Below, piece after piece: positions 25,198-33,072 of a stretch of 36,789 nucleotides of DNA (the first letter of the stretch is position 1; the number at the start of each line of letters is the position of its first letter). The DNA is taken from NCBI GenBank assembly GCA_013361705.1, contig JABFXN010000132.1, forward strand, positions 1-36,789, in the 5' to 3' direction. Under the pieces are notes generated by a model. It was not told the DNA's origin. It worked only from the letters and a program-made list of their open reading frames with translations, and did no database searches. A program made the translations under genes and the position numbers. This DNA comes from Acidobacteriaceae bacterium (GTDB lineage Bacteria; Acidobacteriota; Terriglobia; Terriglobales; Acidobacteriaceae).

Positions 25198-25890
25198 TTG
25201 AACGAAGCCATGATCGAGGTAAGCAATCTGACGCGATCCATCCGAAACGGCCGACGGACTGTCAAAATTCTGAAGGGCATCGACTTCAAGGTCGCTCACG
25301 GCGAGTTTGTCGCCATCATGGGATCTTCCGGATCCGGAAAAAGCACGCTGCTCGGCCTGTTGGCCGGTCTGGATACTCCTACGACCGGCGATGTGAAGAT
25401 TGCCGGAGAGAGCATCAGCTACTTGCCGGAAGACCGGCTCGCCCAGGTGCGGGGCAAAAAGATCGGCTTCGTCTTCCAGTCCTACCAGCTTATTCCGACG
25501 CTCACGGCACTGGAAAATGTGCTCCTTCCCTACGAGCTCAATCTCGGCTCCGACGGTCTTGCTCGTGCGAAGGAGCTTCTTTCCAGTGTTGGACTTGAAG
25601 CCCGGATGGACCACTATCCAATTCAGCTTTCCGGAGGAGAACAGCAGCGTGTAGCCATTGCTCGAGCCTTCGTGCTGCGGCCGCCGGTAGTGTTGGCTGA
25701 CGAACCGACCGGCAACCTGGACTCCGCGAACGGGACCCATGTGCTGGACCTGTTGCTGGAGATGAACCGCACCTCGAACACCACTCTGGTGATGGTGACC
25801 CACGACCCCAATATCGCCGCTCTCGCCGGCCGGCGCATTCTTCTTAAGGATGGCCTTATCGTCGCCGACGAGCGAAAGGCGGTTGAGTAG
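25198..25890 (+). CDS. ybbA: ABC transporter ATPase, YbbA/LolD type
   Basis: This is the cytoplasmic ATPase of a type VII (MacB-like) ABC system. The protein has 230 residues. Walker A is GSSGSGKST (42-50), the Q-loop is VFQSYQLIPTLTA, the signature is LSGGEQQRVAIARA, Walker B is VVLADEPTGNLDS and the H-loop is VMVTHD. The start is TTG 25198, with GGGGAG five bases upstream; ATG 25210 is an alternative without a clear ribosome site. The permease ATG follows directly after its stop. With the divergent TesA-like lipoprotein it matches the E. coli YbbA-YbbP-TesA set. Confidence 0.92.
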   Translation: MNEAMIEVSNLTRSIRNGRRTVKILKGIDFKVAHGEFVAIMGSSGSGKSTLLGLLAGLDTPTTGDVKIAGESISYLPEDRLAQVRGKKIGFVFQSYQLIPTLTALENVLLPYELNLGSDGLARAKELLSSVGLEARMDHYPIQLSGGEQQRVAIARAFVLRPPVVLADEPTGNLDSANGTHVLDLLLEMNRTSNTTLVMVTHDPNIAALAGRRILLKDGLIVADERKAVE

Positions 25891-28458
25891 ATGCCGTCAC
25901 TCAGTTGGACCTCCGCCCGCCGTATCGCCTGGCGTGAGATGCGTTCGTCAAAGGGCAAGTTTGCCTTTGTCATTCTCTCGGTTGCCGTCGGCGTTGCCGC
26001 GCTTACTGGTGTTCGCGGTTTCAGCGGCGCCTTCCGCACTGAGCTACTCGTACGCGCGCGCTCCATCATGGCGGCCGATCTGGCCGCCCGCATGTTTGCC
26101 CAGCCGACTCCCAAAGAGCAGGAAGGGCTGGAGGCCATGGAGCGCGAGGGCCTGCATCTGACCACCGTGACCGAGATGGTGGCGATGGCTTCGGCCGAAC
26201 ACTCGCTTGACCCGCTTCTGGTCTCGCTCAAGGCGATTGACCCGGCCGTCTATCCCTTCTATGGAACCGTGGATCTGGCGCCGAAGGCCGTGCTCCGCGA
26301 TGTGCTGCATGACAACACCATTGTCGTCGCCGAAGACCTTCTGATCCGGCTGAATCTCAAGGTCGGGGATCGCGTGAAGATTGGCGATGGACTCTTCACG
26401 ATTGCAGGTGTGGTGACCAATGAACCGGACCGTCTTTCGGGATCATTTGCGGCGGGTCCGCGCGTCATCGTCACACGCAAAGGGTTGGAAGACGCAGGTC
26501 TGATCGCGGAAGGGAACCGGTCGAACGAGCGCTTTCTCTTCGAGCTTCCGGCACGAAGCTCCGATCAACAGGTCGCGGCGTGGAAAGATCGCCTGGTTGC
26601 GCTGCTCCCTGAAGCGCAGGTGACTGACTACCGTGAGACCAATCCCGCGCTGACGCAGGGGCTGGATCGCGCCACCGGCATTCTGAGCCTGATGAGCCTG
26701 GTTGCACTCGTTCTAGGAGCCATCGGAGTGGCAATGGCTATGCGTGCCCATCTGCAACAGCGCATGGATACCATCGCCATCATGAAGTCGCTCGGCGCCG
26801 GGTCTTCGCAGATCATGCGCATCTATCTGCTGCAGACGATCTTGCTCGGCACGCTCGGCGGCCTTCTCGGCGTCACCATGGGGACCGCCGTCCAGCGATT
26901 TCTGCCGGTGCTGCTGCGCAGGCTCATCAATGTCCAGCCACCCTTCACGCTTGACTGGCATGCGGTTGGGACCGGACTGACGGCCGGTCTGCTGACGACA
27001 CTGTTGTTTACGCTGCCTCCTCTGTTGGATATCCGCAAGGTCCGCCCCATCCTGATCCTTCGCCGCGCGGTCGAGCAGACCGACGAACCCATTCATAAAG
27101 CTTTCTGGGCTCGTTTGCGCTCGAACTGGACGCAGCTTTTGGCAACCATTGTGATTCTGCTGGGTCTCTCGCTCATTGCCGCTACGCTGAGTGACTCGGC
27201 GCAGACCGGCAGGACCTTCGCCGCAGGTCTCGGAGGGGTTCTTATCGCTCTTCTCGCCGCGGCCGCGATCTTGCTGACTGTCCTGCGCCGCTTCCTGCGC
27301 GGAGCTGGACTTGCTCTGCCCTCTGCCATCCGCCATGGCCTGGCCAATCTCTATCGTCCCGGGAATCCTTCGGCGGCGCTGCTTGCTGCTGTCGGCCTCG
27401 GTGTCATGCAGATTACGACTGTCTTCCTTATGCAGCAGGCGGTTGTCCGTGAGCTGCGTATCGTCTCTTCGCCGAAGATCCCGAATATCTTCCTGGTCGA
27501 CATCGCCAACTCCGAGGTTGAAGGAGTACGTAAGGTGCTTACCAGCCAGCCTGGAGTTATGGCAGAACCGGAATTGATCCCTGTCATCAGCTCACGCATC
27601 ACTAACGTAAACGGCGTTGCGGCCAAAGATCTGCGGCTGACCAATTTCCCCAGGCGGATGCTCCAGTCGATCCAACTCACATGGTCAGACGAACTTCCGC
27701 CCGGCACGACGGTTCTGCAGGGAGAATGGTGGAAACCCGGGACCCCGGTGGCCCAGGTAGCCATTGGACAACGCATGAGTCAGCGCCTCGGCGTCACGCT
27801 GGGAAGCCATATTGTCTTCTCAGCACAAGACAAGCCGATTGATGCCGTCGTGGCTGCGATCATTAAGTCCGACGGCCAGCATGCCTACTCACGCGCGGAG
27901 TTCATTCTGCCAAAGGCTCCGCTGCAGGGCTTCCCGGTTGTCTGGTACGGAGGAGCACATGTCGATCCGAAGAAGGTTGGGCAGCTCGAGCGCGCCATGT
28001 TCGCGGCATATCCTACGGTTACGGTGATCGATGTGGCGCAGGCGCTTGAGACCATCCGCCAGGTCGTACTACAGATCACGGTGGTGATTCAGTTCCTTTC
28101 GGCGTTTTCCATCTTCGCGGGCATGGTGATTCTGGCATCTTCCATTGCAGGCACGCGCTACCGCCGCATCCGCGAGGTGGTTGTACTCAAAACGCTGGGA
28201 GCGACCCGTTCGCGCATCGCCACCGTCTTTTCAATTGAATTCGCCGTTCTGGGACTGGTCGCCGGTTTCACGGGAGTCATCTTTGCCACGGTAGTTGCCC
28301 GGTTCATGCAGCGCCAGATGGGTATCGAGTTCCATCTTCCCTGGATCACCGATCTTGCCATGATGGCAGGCACCGCGGTTATGGCCGTGGCGACCGGATG
28401 GATCGCCAGCCACCGAGTACTCGGCCAAAAACCGCTGGAGGTCCTGCGCGAAGAGTAG
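25891..28458 (+). CDS. ybbP: ABC permease with two FtsX domains, YbbP type
   Basis: The protein has 855 residues, close to the ~800 of E. coli YbbP. An N-terminal helix (FVILSVAVGVAALTGVRGF) is followed by a periplasmic domain (~45-260), a first FtsX block of three helices (~265-385), a fourth central helix region (~410-470), a second periplasmic domain (~520-720) and a C-terminal FtsX block (~725-850). Both FtsX blocks contain the coupling words: MRAHLQQRMDTIAIMKSLGAGSSQI and YRRIREVVVLKTLGATRSRI. The double-FtsX layout separates it from MacB and LolC/E. It probably extracts or moves hydrophobic molecules from the inner membrane, supplying the adjacent lipase; that coupling is an inference from E. 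coli. Confidence 0.92.
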   Translation: MPSLSWTSARRIAWREMRSSKGKFAFVILSVAVGVAALTGVRGFSGAFRTELLVRARSIMAADLAARMFAQPTPKEQEGLEAMEREGLHLTTVTEMVAMASAEHSLDPLLVSLKAIDPAVYPFYGTVDLAPKAVLRDVLHDNTIVVAEDLLIRLNLKVGDRVKIGDGLFTIAGVVTNEPDRLSGSFAAGPRVIVTRKGLEDAGLIAEGNRSNERFLFELPARSSDQQVAAWKDRLVALLPEAQVTDYRETNPALTQGLDRATGILSLMSLVALVLGAIGVAMAMRAHLQQRMDTIAIMKSLGAGSSQIMRIYLLQTILLGTLGGLLGVTMGTAVQRFLPVLLRRLINVQPPFTLDWHAVGTGLTAGLLTTLLFTLPPLLDIRKVRPILILRRAVEQTDEPIHKAFWARLRSNWTQLLATIVILLGLSLIAATLSDSAQTGRTFAAGLGGVLIALLAAAAILLTVLRRFLRGAGLALPSAIRHGLANLYRPGNPSAALLAAVGLGVMQITTVFLMQQAVVRELRIVSSPKIPNIFLVDIANSEVEGVRKVLTSQPGVMAEPELIPVISSRITNVNGVAAKDLRLTNFPRRMLQSIQLTWSDELPPGTTVLQGEWWKPGTPVAQVAIGQRMSQRLGVTLGSHIVFSAQDKPIDAVVAAIIKSDGQHAYSRAEFILPKAPLQGFPVVWYGGAHVDPKKVGQLERAMFAAYPTVTVIDVAQALETIRQVVLQITVVIQFLSAFSIFAGMVILASSIAGTRYRRIREVVVLKTLGATRSRIATVFSIEFAVLGLVAGFTGVIFATVVARFMQRQMGIEFHLPWITDLAMMAGTAVMAVATGWIASHRVLGQKPLEVLREE

Positions 28459-28485
28459 TGGCGGTACAGGGCGTCTGTTTTTGGG

Positions 28486-28526
28486 TTCGTCATTTCGTAG
28501 TGCTCAAGCGGAGAAATCTGCTGCTT
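28486..28526. repeat. Fragment of the GTCATTTCG repeat
   Basis: TTCGTCATTTCGTAG followed by CAAGCGGAGAAATCTGC resembles the left arm of the 19338 element with small changes. No matching right arm follows; the only hint is GACATGAAAT at 28551. The 146-bp gap between the permease and the next gene holds nothing else I recognise. Confidence 0.55.
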
Positions 28527-28604
28527 CGCATCAGTTCCAAGATGCAGGAGGACATGAAATAGCCGTCTGAAACTATTTCGATATCGAAGCATCTATTCCT
28601 GTGT

Positions 28605-29627
28605 ATGCAAATCGGAATTGACAGCTTCGTGGACTACACGCCGGATGCCGCCGGCAATCTCGTCTCCGCGCAGCAGCGCATGGCAGATCTGATGGAAGAG
28701 ATCGCGCTCGCTGACAAGGTCGGCCTCGCCGCGTTCGGTATTGGCGAGCATCACCGGCCGGATTACCTGGCCAGCTCCCCGTCGACCATTCTTGCGGCGG
28801 CTGCGGCCATTACGAAACAGATCCGCCTGCAGAGCTCGGTCACTGTGTTGAGCTCGGACGATCCTGTTCGTGTCTTTCAGCAGTTCGCTACCGTGGATCT
28901 CATCTCGAACGGGCGTGCGGAGATTGTCGTCGGCCGCGGCTCGTTTACTGAGTCTTATCCGCTCTTCGGTTTCGACCTCAAGCACTATGACGAGCTCTTT
29001 GCCGAGAAGCTGGATCTGCTGTTGAAGCTGCGGGAGCGGGCCAATATCACCTGGCAAGGGCAGCTTCGTTCGTCGCTTAACGGTGAAGGTGTCTATCCTC
29101 GCCCGGTGCAGCAGAAGCTTCCAGTCTGGCTCGGAGTTGGCGGGACGCCACAGTCATTCGCCCGGGCCGGCGTGCTGGGTCTCCCTCTGATGGTGGCAAT
29201 CATTGGCGGGGAACCGCATCGGTTCCGCCCATTGATCGATCTCTACCGCAAGATCTATCTTCAGGCTGGACACCCGGAGCAAGACATGAAGGTTGGTCTG
29301 CATGTGCTTGGATTCCTTGCGGATACGGATAAGGCAGCAGGGGACATCATGTTTCCCGTCTGGCAGCGTCAGTTCGCCAAGATCGGCGCCGAGCGTGGCT
29401 GGGGAGCACCGCAAACTCGGACTCAGTTTGACGGTAATACATCGCCCATGGGAGCGTTCTTCGTAGGCGGTCCCGATACCGTTGCGGCGAAGTTGAAGTA
29501 CGTGGACGAGGCGCTGGGTGGTGTGGACCGCGTGAACATCCAACTCACCTCCGGTACGCTGCCGCACCCGGATGTGATGCATGCGATTGAGCTACTTGGC
29601 GCCGCAGCTGAGGCTGCAACAAAATAA
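28605..29627 (+). CDS. LLM-class flavin-dependent oxidoreductase
   Basis: The protein has 340 residues with the bacterial luciferase-like TIM-barrel fold. It would use FMN or F420 as cofactor to oxidise an unknown organic substrate. Visible words: LADKVGLAAFGIGEHHRPDYLASSPSTILAAAAAIT, VTVLSSDDPVRVFQQFATVDLIS, GRAEIVVGRGSF, and LPVWLGVGGTPQSFARAG. There is no signal peptide. No strong ribosome site precedes ATG 28605, but homology begins at once (MQIGIDSFVDY). It is the last backbone gene before the tRNA-Gln border and has its own terminator, so it is probably a single-gene unit. Confidence 0.9.
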   Translation: MQIGIDSFVDYTPDAAGNLVSAQQRMADLMEEIALADKVGLAAFGIGEHHRPDYLASSPSTILAAAAAITKQIRLQSSVTVLSSDDPVRVFQQFATVDLISNGRAEIVVGRGSFTESYPLFGFDLKHYDELFAEKLDLLLKLRERANITWQGQLRSSLNGEGVYPRPVQQKLPVWLGVGGTPQSFARAGVLGLPLMVAIIGGEPHRFRPLIDLYRKIYLQAGHPEQDMKVGLHVLGFLADTDKAAGDIMFPVWQRQFAKIGAERGWGAPQTRTQFDGNTSPMGAFFVGGPDTVAAKLKYVDEALGGVDRVNIQLTSGTLPHPDVMHAIELLGAAAEAATK

Positions 29628-29638
29628 GCAGGAGACGG

Positions 29639-29670
29639 GAAGGGCGCCAATCAATTAGTCGGCGCCCTTC
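29639..29670 (+). terminator. Hairpin terminator after the LLM oxidoreductase gene
   Basis: A 10-bp perfect stem GAAGGGCGCC/GGCGCCCTTC encloses a 12-base loop, 12 bp after the stop codon. The U-tract is weak, so termination may be partial. Confidence 0.6.
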
Positions 29671-29793
29671 AGGAATCTCAACTATCCCTCTGAAAAGGTG
29701 GGAGATTTGACCAGAAGCCTTCGAGGCCATACACTGACTTAGGTGAGTGGTGGCGCGGTAACAAAGTGCGACTCTCCCGGCCAATCTAAGTTT

Positions 29794-29867
29794 TGCCCTC
29801 TCGTTCAATGGTAGGACAGTCGGCTCTGAACCGATCAATCGGGGTTCGAATCCCTGGGGGGCAACCA
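29794..29867 (+). tRNA. tRNA-Gln(CTG)
   Basis: The cloverleaf is visible: acceptor TGCCCTC/GGGGGCA, D arm GTTC...GGAC, anticodon stem GTCGG/CCGAT enclosing loop CTCTGAA (anticodon CTG, codon CAG), T arm GGGGTTCGAATCCCT, discriminator A and encoded CCA. 74 nt. A decayed integrase starts about 40 bp beyond its 3' end, so this tRNA is the likely island attachment site. Confidence 0.95.
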
Positions 29868-29904
29868 ATGACATACTCTTCCGCACCTTCTCGTACTTCC
29901 TCAA

Positions 29905-30253
29905 ACTGATACCGCGATCCGAGAAGCAAAACCGGGTCTAAGGCCATACAAGATGTATGACCGAGATGAGCTTTTTTGCTCGGCAAGCCAAGCGGATCGA
30001 AACTCTGGCGTTGGCGCGTGATGCAAGAGATGTCGCAAAACGAGCTCATGAATCCGTCGTTCAGATTTTCCGATTTGCAATCGCTCGCGAACGAGCAACA
30101 GATCCGGCGGCCGAGTTCAAACCAAGGGACATTCTTGCCCAGGCTAGGACTGAGAACTTTGCCCGTGTCGATGCCAAGGATCTGCCGGAGTTTTTGGTCA
30201 AGATGGATGGCTACAACGGCGATGCCATTATGCCCATCTGGCCGCCTAGCTGA
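29905..30253 (+). pseudogene. Decayed tyrosine integrase (P4/DUF4102 type)
   Basis: Two pieces lie in different frames. From 29905 one frame reads TDTAIREAKPG...PYKMYDRDELF, the normal N-terminal DUF4102 words of P4-like integrases. From about 29957 the next frame reads KRIETLALARDARDVAKRAH, VVQIFRFAIARE, PAAEFKPRDILAQARTENFA and VDAKDLPEFLVKMDGYNG. That is the core-binding domain, but it stops at PIWPPS just where the catalytic domain should begin. The DNA-binding middle and all catalytic Arg/His/Tyr residues are absent. A frameshift plus an internal and a terminal deletion explain it. Its position next to tRNA-Gln is typical for such integrases. Confidence 0.75.
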
Positions 30254-30321
30254 ACCGGGCCCATGTTAGGTGCACCGCCGAACCCGGCCAGAGAATAAGA
30301 AGAGGAGCACAATTCGAGTTA

Positions 30322-30636
30322 GTGTCCGGCGAAGCATCTTTGCCCCTAAATCACGGTGATGTGGATCCACAATCTCGTATTCCCATCCGGCGGAAGATAG
30401 ACATCGCAGGACACCAGTTGGTGAATGCGGATTGGAACAAGCTTCAAGACGGCTTTCATGTCGAGGTAAGCGTCATCATCTGGCAGTCAGACAATATCCT
30501 CTGTATCCCGTCGAGCGCGATGTTTCGATCAACAAATTGCCAAGACGGCACTCCGGATGCCCATTTACTACTTCATAAGTCGGCCACTGATAGAAATGTG
30601 ACAGCAGTCACTGAAGGATATACGTCCGCTGGATAA
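30322..30636 (+). pseudogene. Fragment of an RND/ABC efflux periplasmic adaptor
   Basis: The segment LQDGFHVEVSVIIWQSDNILCIPSSAMFR is split by my reading into LQDGFHVEVSVIIW and SDNILCIPSSAMFR. It matches the beta-barrel end of HlyD-type adaptors, where a line like DGFRVEVRIVTW...VPSSALFR is usual. Before it the frame has no adaptor hairpin or lipoyl domain, and after it the protein loses similarity and stops. There is no proper start. It is best read as a central fragment of a broken adaptor gene. Confidence 0.6.
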
Positions 30637-30742
30637 CGTCGTTATTTGAGAGCTAAGACCATTGCGGCGTCACAAATCCTCTCGCTTCCCAAAGGGATGA
30701 CGGCGGGAGCCGAAGGGACGTGCTCCACACAAGATTCATAGG

Positions 30743-30765
30743 CAAGGTAGTCCCTAAGTACCTTG
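30743..30765. promoter_or_regulatory. Inverted repeat before the small membrane protein gene
   Basis: CAAGGTA and TACCTTG are separated by nine bases, ending 34 bp before the ATG at 30800. It could be an operator or a hairpin in the leader; nothing else supports a choice. The rest of 30637-30799 shows no gene. Confidence 0.3.
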
Positions 30766-30799
30766 TGCAAATCGAAGGAGCACCTTGTAGGAGACCTCC

Positions 30800-31363
30800 A
30801 TGAGAGAAGAGCTTCAATCCCACAAAATCGTCTTTAGCTTGATCGCCATGTGGTTGGTTATTTTTCTGATTACTGGGTTTTATCTGGGGCTTTACCACTC
30901 CGCTGAGCGACTCGAAGCAGAACTGCTCTTGATTGTTTCCATTGCTATTACATCGGCTCTGGGATACGTCGGGCTGGCGGAGATTATCGTCGGTGTTCAA
31001 TTTGGAGCTGCTCACCGACGGGAGTTGCTCACTTACCTGCTACTTGGCACGCTCTCTCTCCTTAGCGGTCTCATGCTCGCGATTGCGACCGAGATAAGTC
31101 TCCCTCGCCTTGCTCTGGCGGTCTCACCATATGCCATTTTGTTCGGCGCATTCCAGTTGCGGCTCGGGCAAGGCTTGTCGCGCCATCCGGTTCAACGTCG
31201 CAGCTTTCGAGTCTGCGGCGCCATCGAAATCGCTTCGGGAGTCGTGCTCGCTTGCGCCTCCTTCTTTTCTGGTGTGAACGTCATAAGACTTCTAGCTGTG
31301 ACCGCAGCGAGCACATTACTGCAGCTCCTCCCGTTCCTGTTCTTCTCCAGGAGAAACGCTTAA
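30800..31363 (+). CDS. Six-helix integral membrane protein of unknown function
   Basis: I do not recognise the family. The protein has 187 residues and six hydrophobic segments that cover most of it (~12-33, 42-65, 74-98, 101-122, 133-156, 160-183). The loops are short and basic (HRRE, HPVQRRSFR), and the C-terminus is FFSRRNA. The overall pattern of paired helices resembles small HdeD/DUF308-like membrane proteins, but no signature proves it. TAGGAG lies eight bases before the ATG, and the frame is intact, in contrast to the broken genes around it. It may belong to the same island cargo as the following redox genes. Confidence 0.75.
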   Translation: MREELQSHKIVFSLIAMWLVIFLITGFYLGLYHSAERLEAELLLIVSIAITSALGYVGLAEIIVGVQFGAAHRRELLTYLLLGTLSLLSGLMLAIATEISLPRLALAVSPYAILFGAFQLRLGQGLSRHPVQRRSFRVCGAIEIASGVVLACASFFSGVNVIRLLAVTAASTLLQLLPFLFFSRRNA

Positions 31364-31395
31364 GCTGCAAACGGACCGACGCTTTCCTGCGGCTG

Positions 31396-31411
31396 TGTGA
31401 CTTCCATCACA
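31396..31411 (+). promoter_or_regulatory. CRP/FNR-family binding site upstream of the rubrerythrin gene
   Basis: TGTGA-CTTCCA-TCACA is a perfect CRP-type palindrome with six-base spacer. A possible -10, TAAGAT, lies at 31438-31443, which puts the site about 45 bases before the predicted start, close to the class II activator position. A close relative lies at 33073. Confidence 0.65.
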
Positions 31412-31479
31412 TCAGATGACACAAAACCTCATTAGCCTAAGATCGGTGACGTCGACGTCTACGCCAGATCGGAGGACCT

Positions 31480-31968
31480 ATGAAAAGCATCGTGATGATC
31501 GCCGCGGGCATCTTCGCTGTTGCCGCCACTGGAGCAACGCATCACCCGACAGATTCCAAACTGAATGAGCAGACACGGCAGAACTTGTCGACTGCGATGC
31601 ATGGTGAGGCATTTGCTTACGTAACGTACATGGCCTATGCAGAGCATGCTCGTAACAGCAATCAAGGCGACCTTGCGGCGTTGCTCGAGGAGACGGCTAA
31701 AACTGAGCGGTTCGAACACTTCGTCGAAGAAGCCAGATTAGCGGGGCTATTCGGGTCAAATGCGGAGAACCTGGAAAATGCGATCAACGGCGAGTCTTAT
31801 GAAATCGAGACGATGTACCGCAAGTTTGCACAAGAGGCCGAACGAGCAGGTGATCACGAAGTCGCTCAACGCTTTGAAGAAATTCGGCAGGACGAAGTCA
31901 AGCATAGGGATGCGTTCATCACTGCTCTCAAAAGCGTGAAGCATAAAACAGCGAGCGGACTTCGATAG
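31480..31968 (+). CDS. Exported rubrerythrin-family diiron protein
   Basis: The protein has 162 residues. Residues 1-20 (MKSIVMIAAGIFAVAATGAT) look like a Sec signal peptide, unusual because most rubrerythrins are cytoplasmic. Residues ~28-150 form the four-helix ferritin-like bundle with diiron ligands: Glu43 in HGEAFAY, Glu/His in ETAKTERFEHF (~76-80), Glu in GESYEIETMY (~105-109) and the E-x-x-H of RQDEVKHRD (139-142). The rubredoxin domain with its Cys4 iron site is missing, so an external electron donor would be needed. The likely role is peroxide removal in the periplasm. ATG 31480 follows GGAGG. A CRP/FNR-like site lies upstream, and the haem protein gene follows after 18 bases. Confidence 0.85.
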   Translation: MKSIVMIAAGIFAVAATGATHHPTDSKLNEQTRQNLSTAMHGEAFAYVTYMAYAEHARNSNQGDLAALLEETAKTERFEHFVEEARLAGLFGSNAENLENAINGESYEIETMYRKFAQEAERAGDHEVAQRFEEIRQDEVKHRDAFITALKSVKHKTASGLR

Positions 31969-31986
31969 GGACCAGAGAGGGATGCT

Positions 31987-32493
31987 ATGAAAACCTGGTT
32001 GAAGTGGACTATTGTCGGTTGCCTTATTGCTGCGGCGATTCAACTCATTCAGCCGGAGCATTCTAGCGGCCCGATAATTCCTGATCAGACGATCCATGCC
32101 AGATTGTTGATGGATCCCAATGTTGAAGCCACATTTGTGCGTTCATGTAATGATTGTCATTCCAATAGAACAATTTGGCCTCGTTATAGCCGCATTGCTC
32201 CGATATCGTGGCTGGTGGCCGCAGATGTTCGTCGAGGGCGGAATAGTCTGAATTTTCGGAGTGGGCATCCTATCCTCCGGAAAAGCAAAAAAAGCAGCTC
32301 GCAGATATTTGCGAGGAAGTCACGGACGCAGAGATGCCGGGAAAGCTATATACGTTCATGCATCCAAGCGCAAAGTTGACGGATGCAGATGTCAAATTGA
32401 TTTGCTCATGGTCGAAGGCTGTCGACATTTCGCAGCACCCTGATACAGCTACAAGCTATGAAGATATGACGATTGGTGCACCAGCCTATTGAG
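31987..32493 (+). pseudogene. Haem-binding c-type protein gene with a frameshift
   Basis: The first frame (31987-~32256) gives an N-terminal signal or membrane helix (WLKWTIVGCLIAAAIQLI), then SCNDCHSNRTIWPRYSRIAPISWLVAADVRRG with one CxxCH haem-attachment site. Homologues of the Haem_bd family go on with an SEWA...PPEKQ helix. That continuation is present one frame over: SEWASYPPEKQKKQLADIC, EEVTDAEMPGKLYTFMHPSA and LTDADVKLICSW, ending at the TGA at 32491. The shift falls in the TTTT run at 32253-32256; one extra T restores a full ~168-residue protein. Without repair, translation ends at 32379 with an unrelated tail. It lies 18 bp after the rubrerythrin gene, so it was probably its operon partner. 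Confidence 0.75.
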
Positions 32494-32523
32494 GCATAAT
32501 CCAGCACACGACGCGGTGAAAGG

Positions 32524-32658
32524 GTGAACGAACAGACAGCAAATACCGGCGAGTGCGCTACAAACCCATCTCGCCTGTTCAAAGTGCACAACGTTACGAA
32601 GACATATCTGACCGGCGACATTTCTGTTGCGGCGCTACAATGCACTGCTGCGCTGTAA
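32524..32658 (+). pseudogene. N-terminal fragment of a MacB-type ABC ATPase
   Basis: The GTG frame gives 44 residues. Residues ~18-38, LFKVHNVTKTYLTGDISV and AAL, match the first strands of MacB/LolD-type ATPases (usually ...VTKVYRMGDVEVHAL...). Similarity stops abruptly at about 32640, well before Walker A, and a stop follows. The break coincides with the end of a reverse-strand adaptor fragment. Confidence 0.6.
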
Positions 32659-32791
32659 ATCGCGCTGGGCCTGTTCATAGTCGCTTCTGGACCTTATGAC
32701 GATAGCCTCATTTTGCTTTTTGGTGGCCAACGCGGCATTGAGATGGGCTTCAAGGACGGCATTCTGGCGCGGGTCAATCGGCGATGGATCG
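32641..32791 (-). pseudogene. Reverse-strand fragment of an efflux adaptor coiled-coil hairpin
   Basis: Read on the minus strand, one frame gives IDPRQNAVLEAHLNAAL, then ATKKQNEAIVIRSR, then SDYEQAQRDLQRSSAL. It runs from about 32791 down to 32638 and then hits TAG. This is the Ala/Gln/Arg-rich heptad pattern of the alpha-hairpin in HlyD-type adaptors, or less likely of TolC-type channels. It has no start and no flanking domain. It lies between forward-strand MacB and adaptor fragments, so the segment is inverted relative to them. Confidence 0.5.
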
Positions 32792-32800
32792 CAAACCACT

Positions 32801-32923
32801 GTAAAAATCGGCCATAGAGGCGAAGATTTGTGGCAGGTCGTCGATGGCGTATCAGAGGGTGCAGAAGTAGTCGTTCACCCTGCGGTCGAGATAACCGACG
32901 GTGTACGCGTACGTAAACGCTGA
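32801..32923 (+). pseudogene. C-terminal fragment of an efflux periplasmic adaptor
   Basis: The end of a 75-codon frame (open from 32696) reads TVKIGHRGEDLWQVVDGVSE, then GAEVVVHPAVEITDGVRVRKR, and stops normally. This is the membrane-proximal last domain of HlyD-type adaptors, usually written ...VxIGxRxG...GLxEGexVxxHPxDxxxDGVxV. The 35 codons before it show no adaptor similarity; that DNA codes better on the other strand. Together with the fragment at 30322 it could represent one adaptor gene broken into pieces. Confidence 0.6.
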
Positions 32924-33072
32924 TCCTCAAGAGACAAGACGTTACTCCGAAGGGATCCGGATGCTATCGCCGTTTATGCGGAGTAGAGTGAGGCGCGCAG
33001 CTATAGTATGCCGTTTTCGGCAGCGAAGAGATGCGTAGGACGCACGCTCTCTTCCATGCCATCCGAGTGGGT

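Noticed and set aside
29545-29904. 119-codon minus-strand frame across tRNA-Gln
   Set aside because: Typical antisense translation of a tRNA; these are often mis-annotated as proteins.
32406-32678. 90-codon minus-strand frame over the haem gene end and the MacB fragment
   Set aside because: No domain pattern, and both forward-strand readings give recognisable families there.
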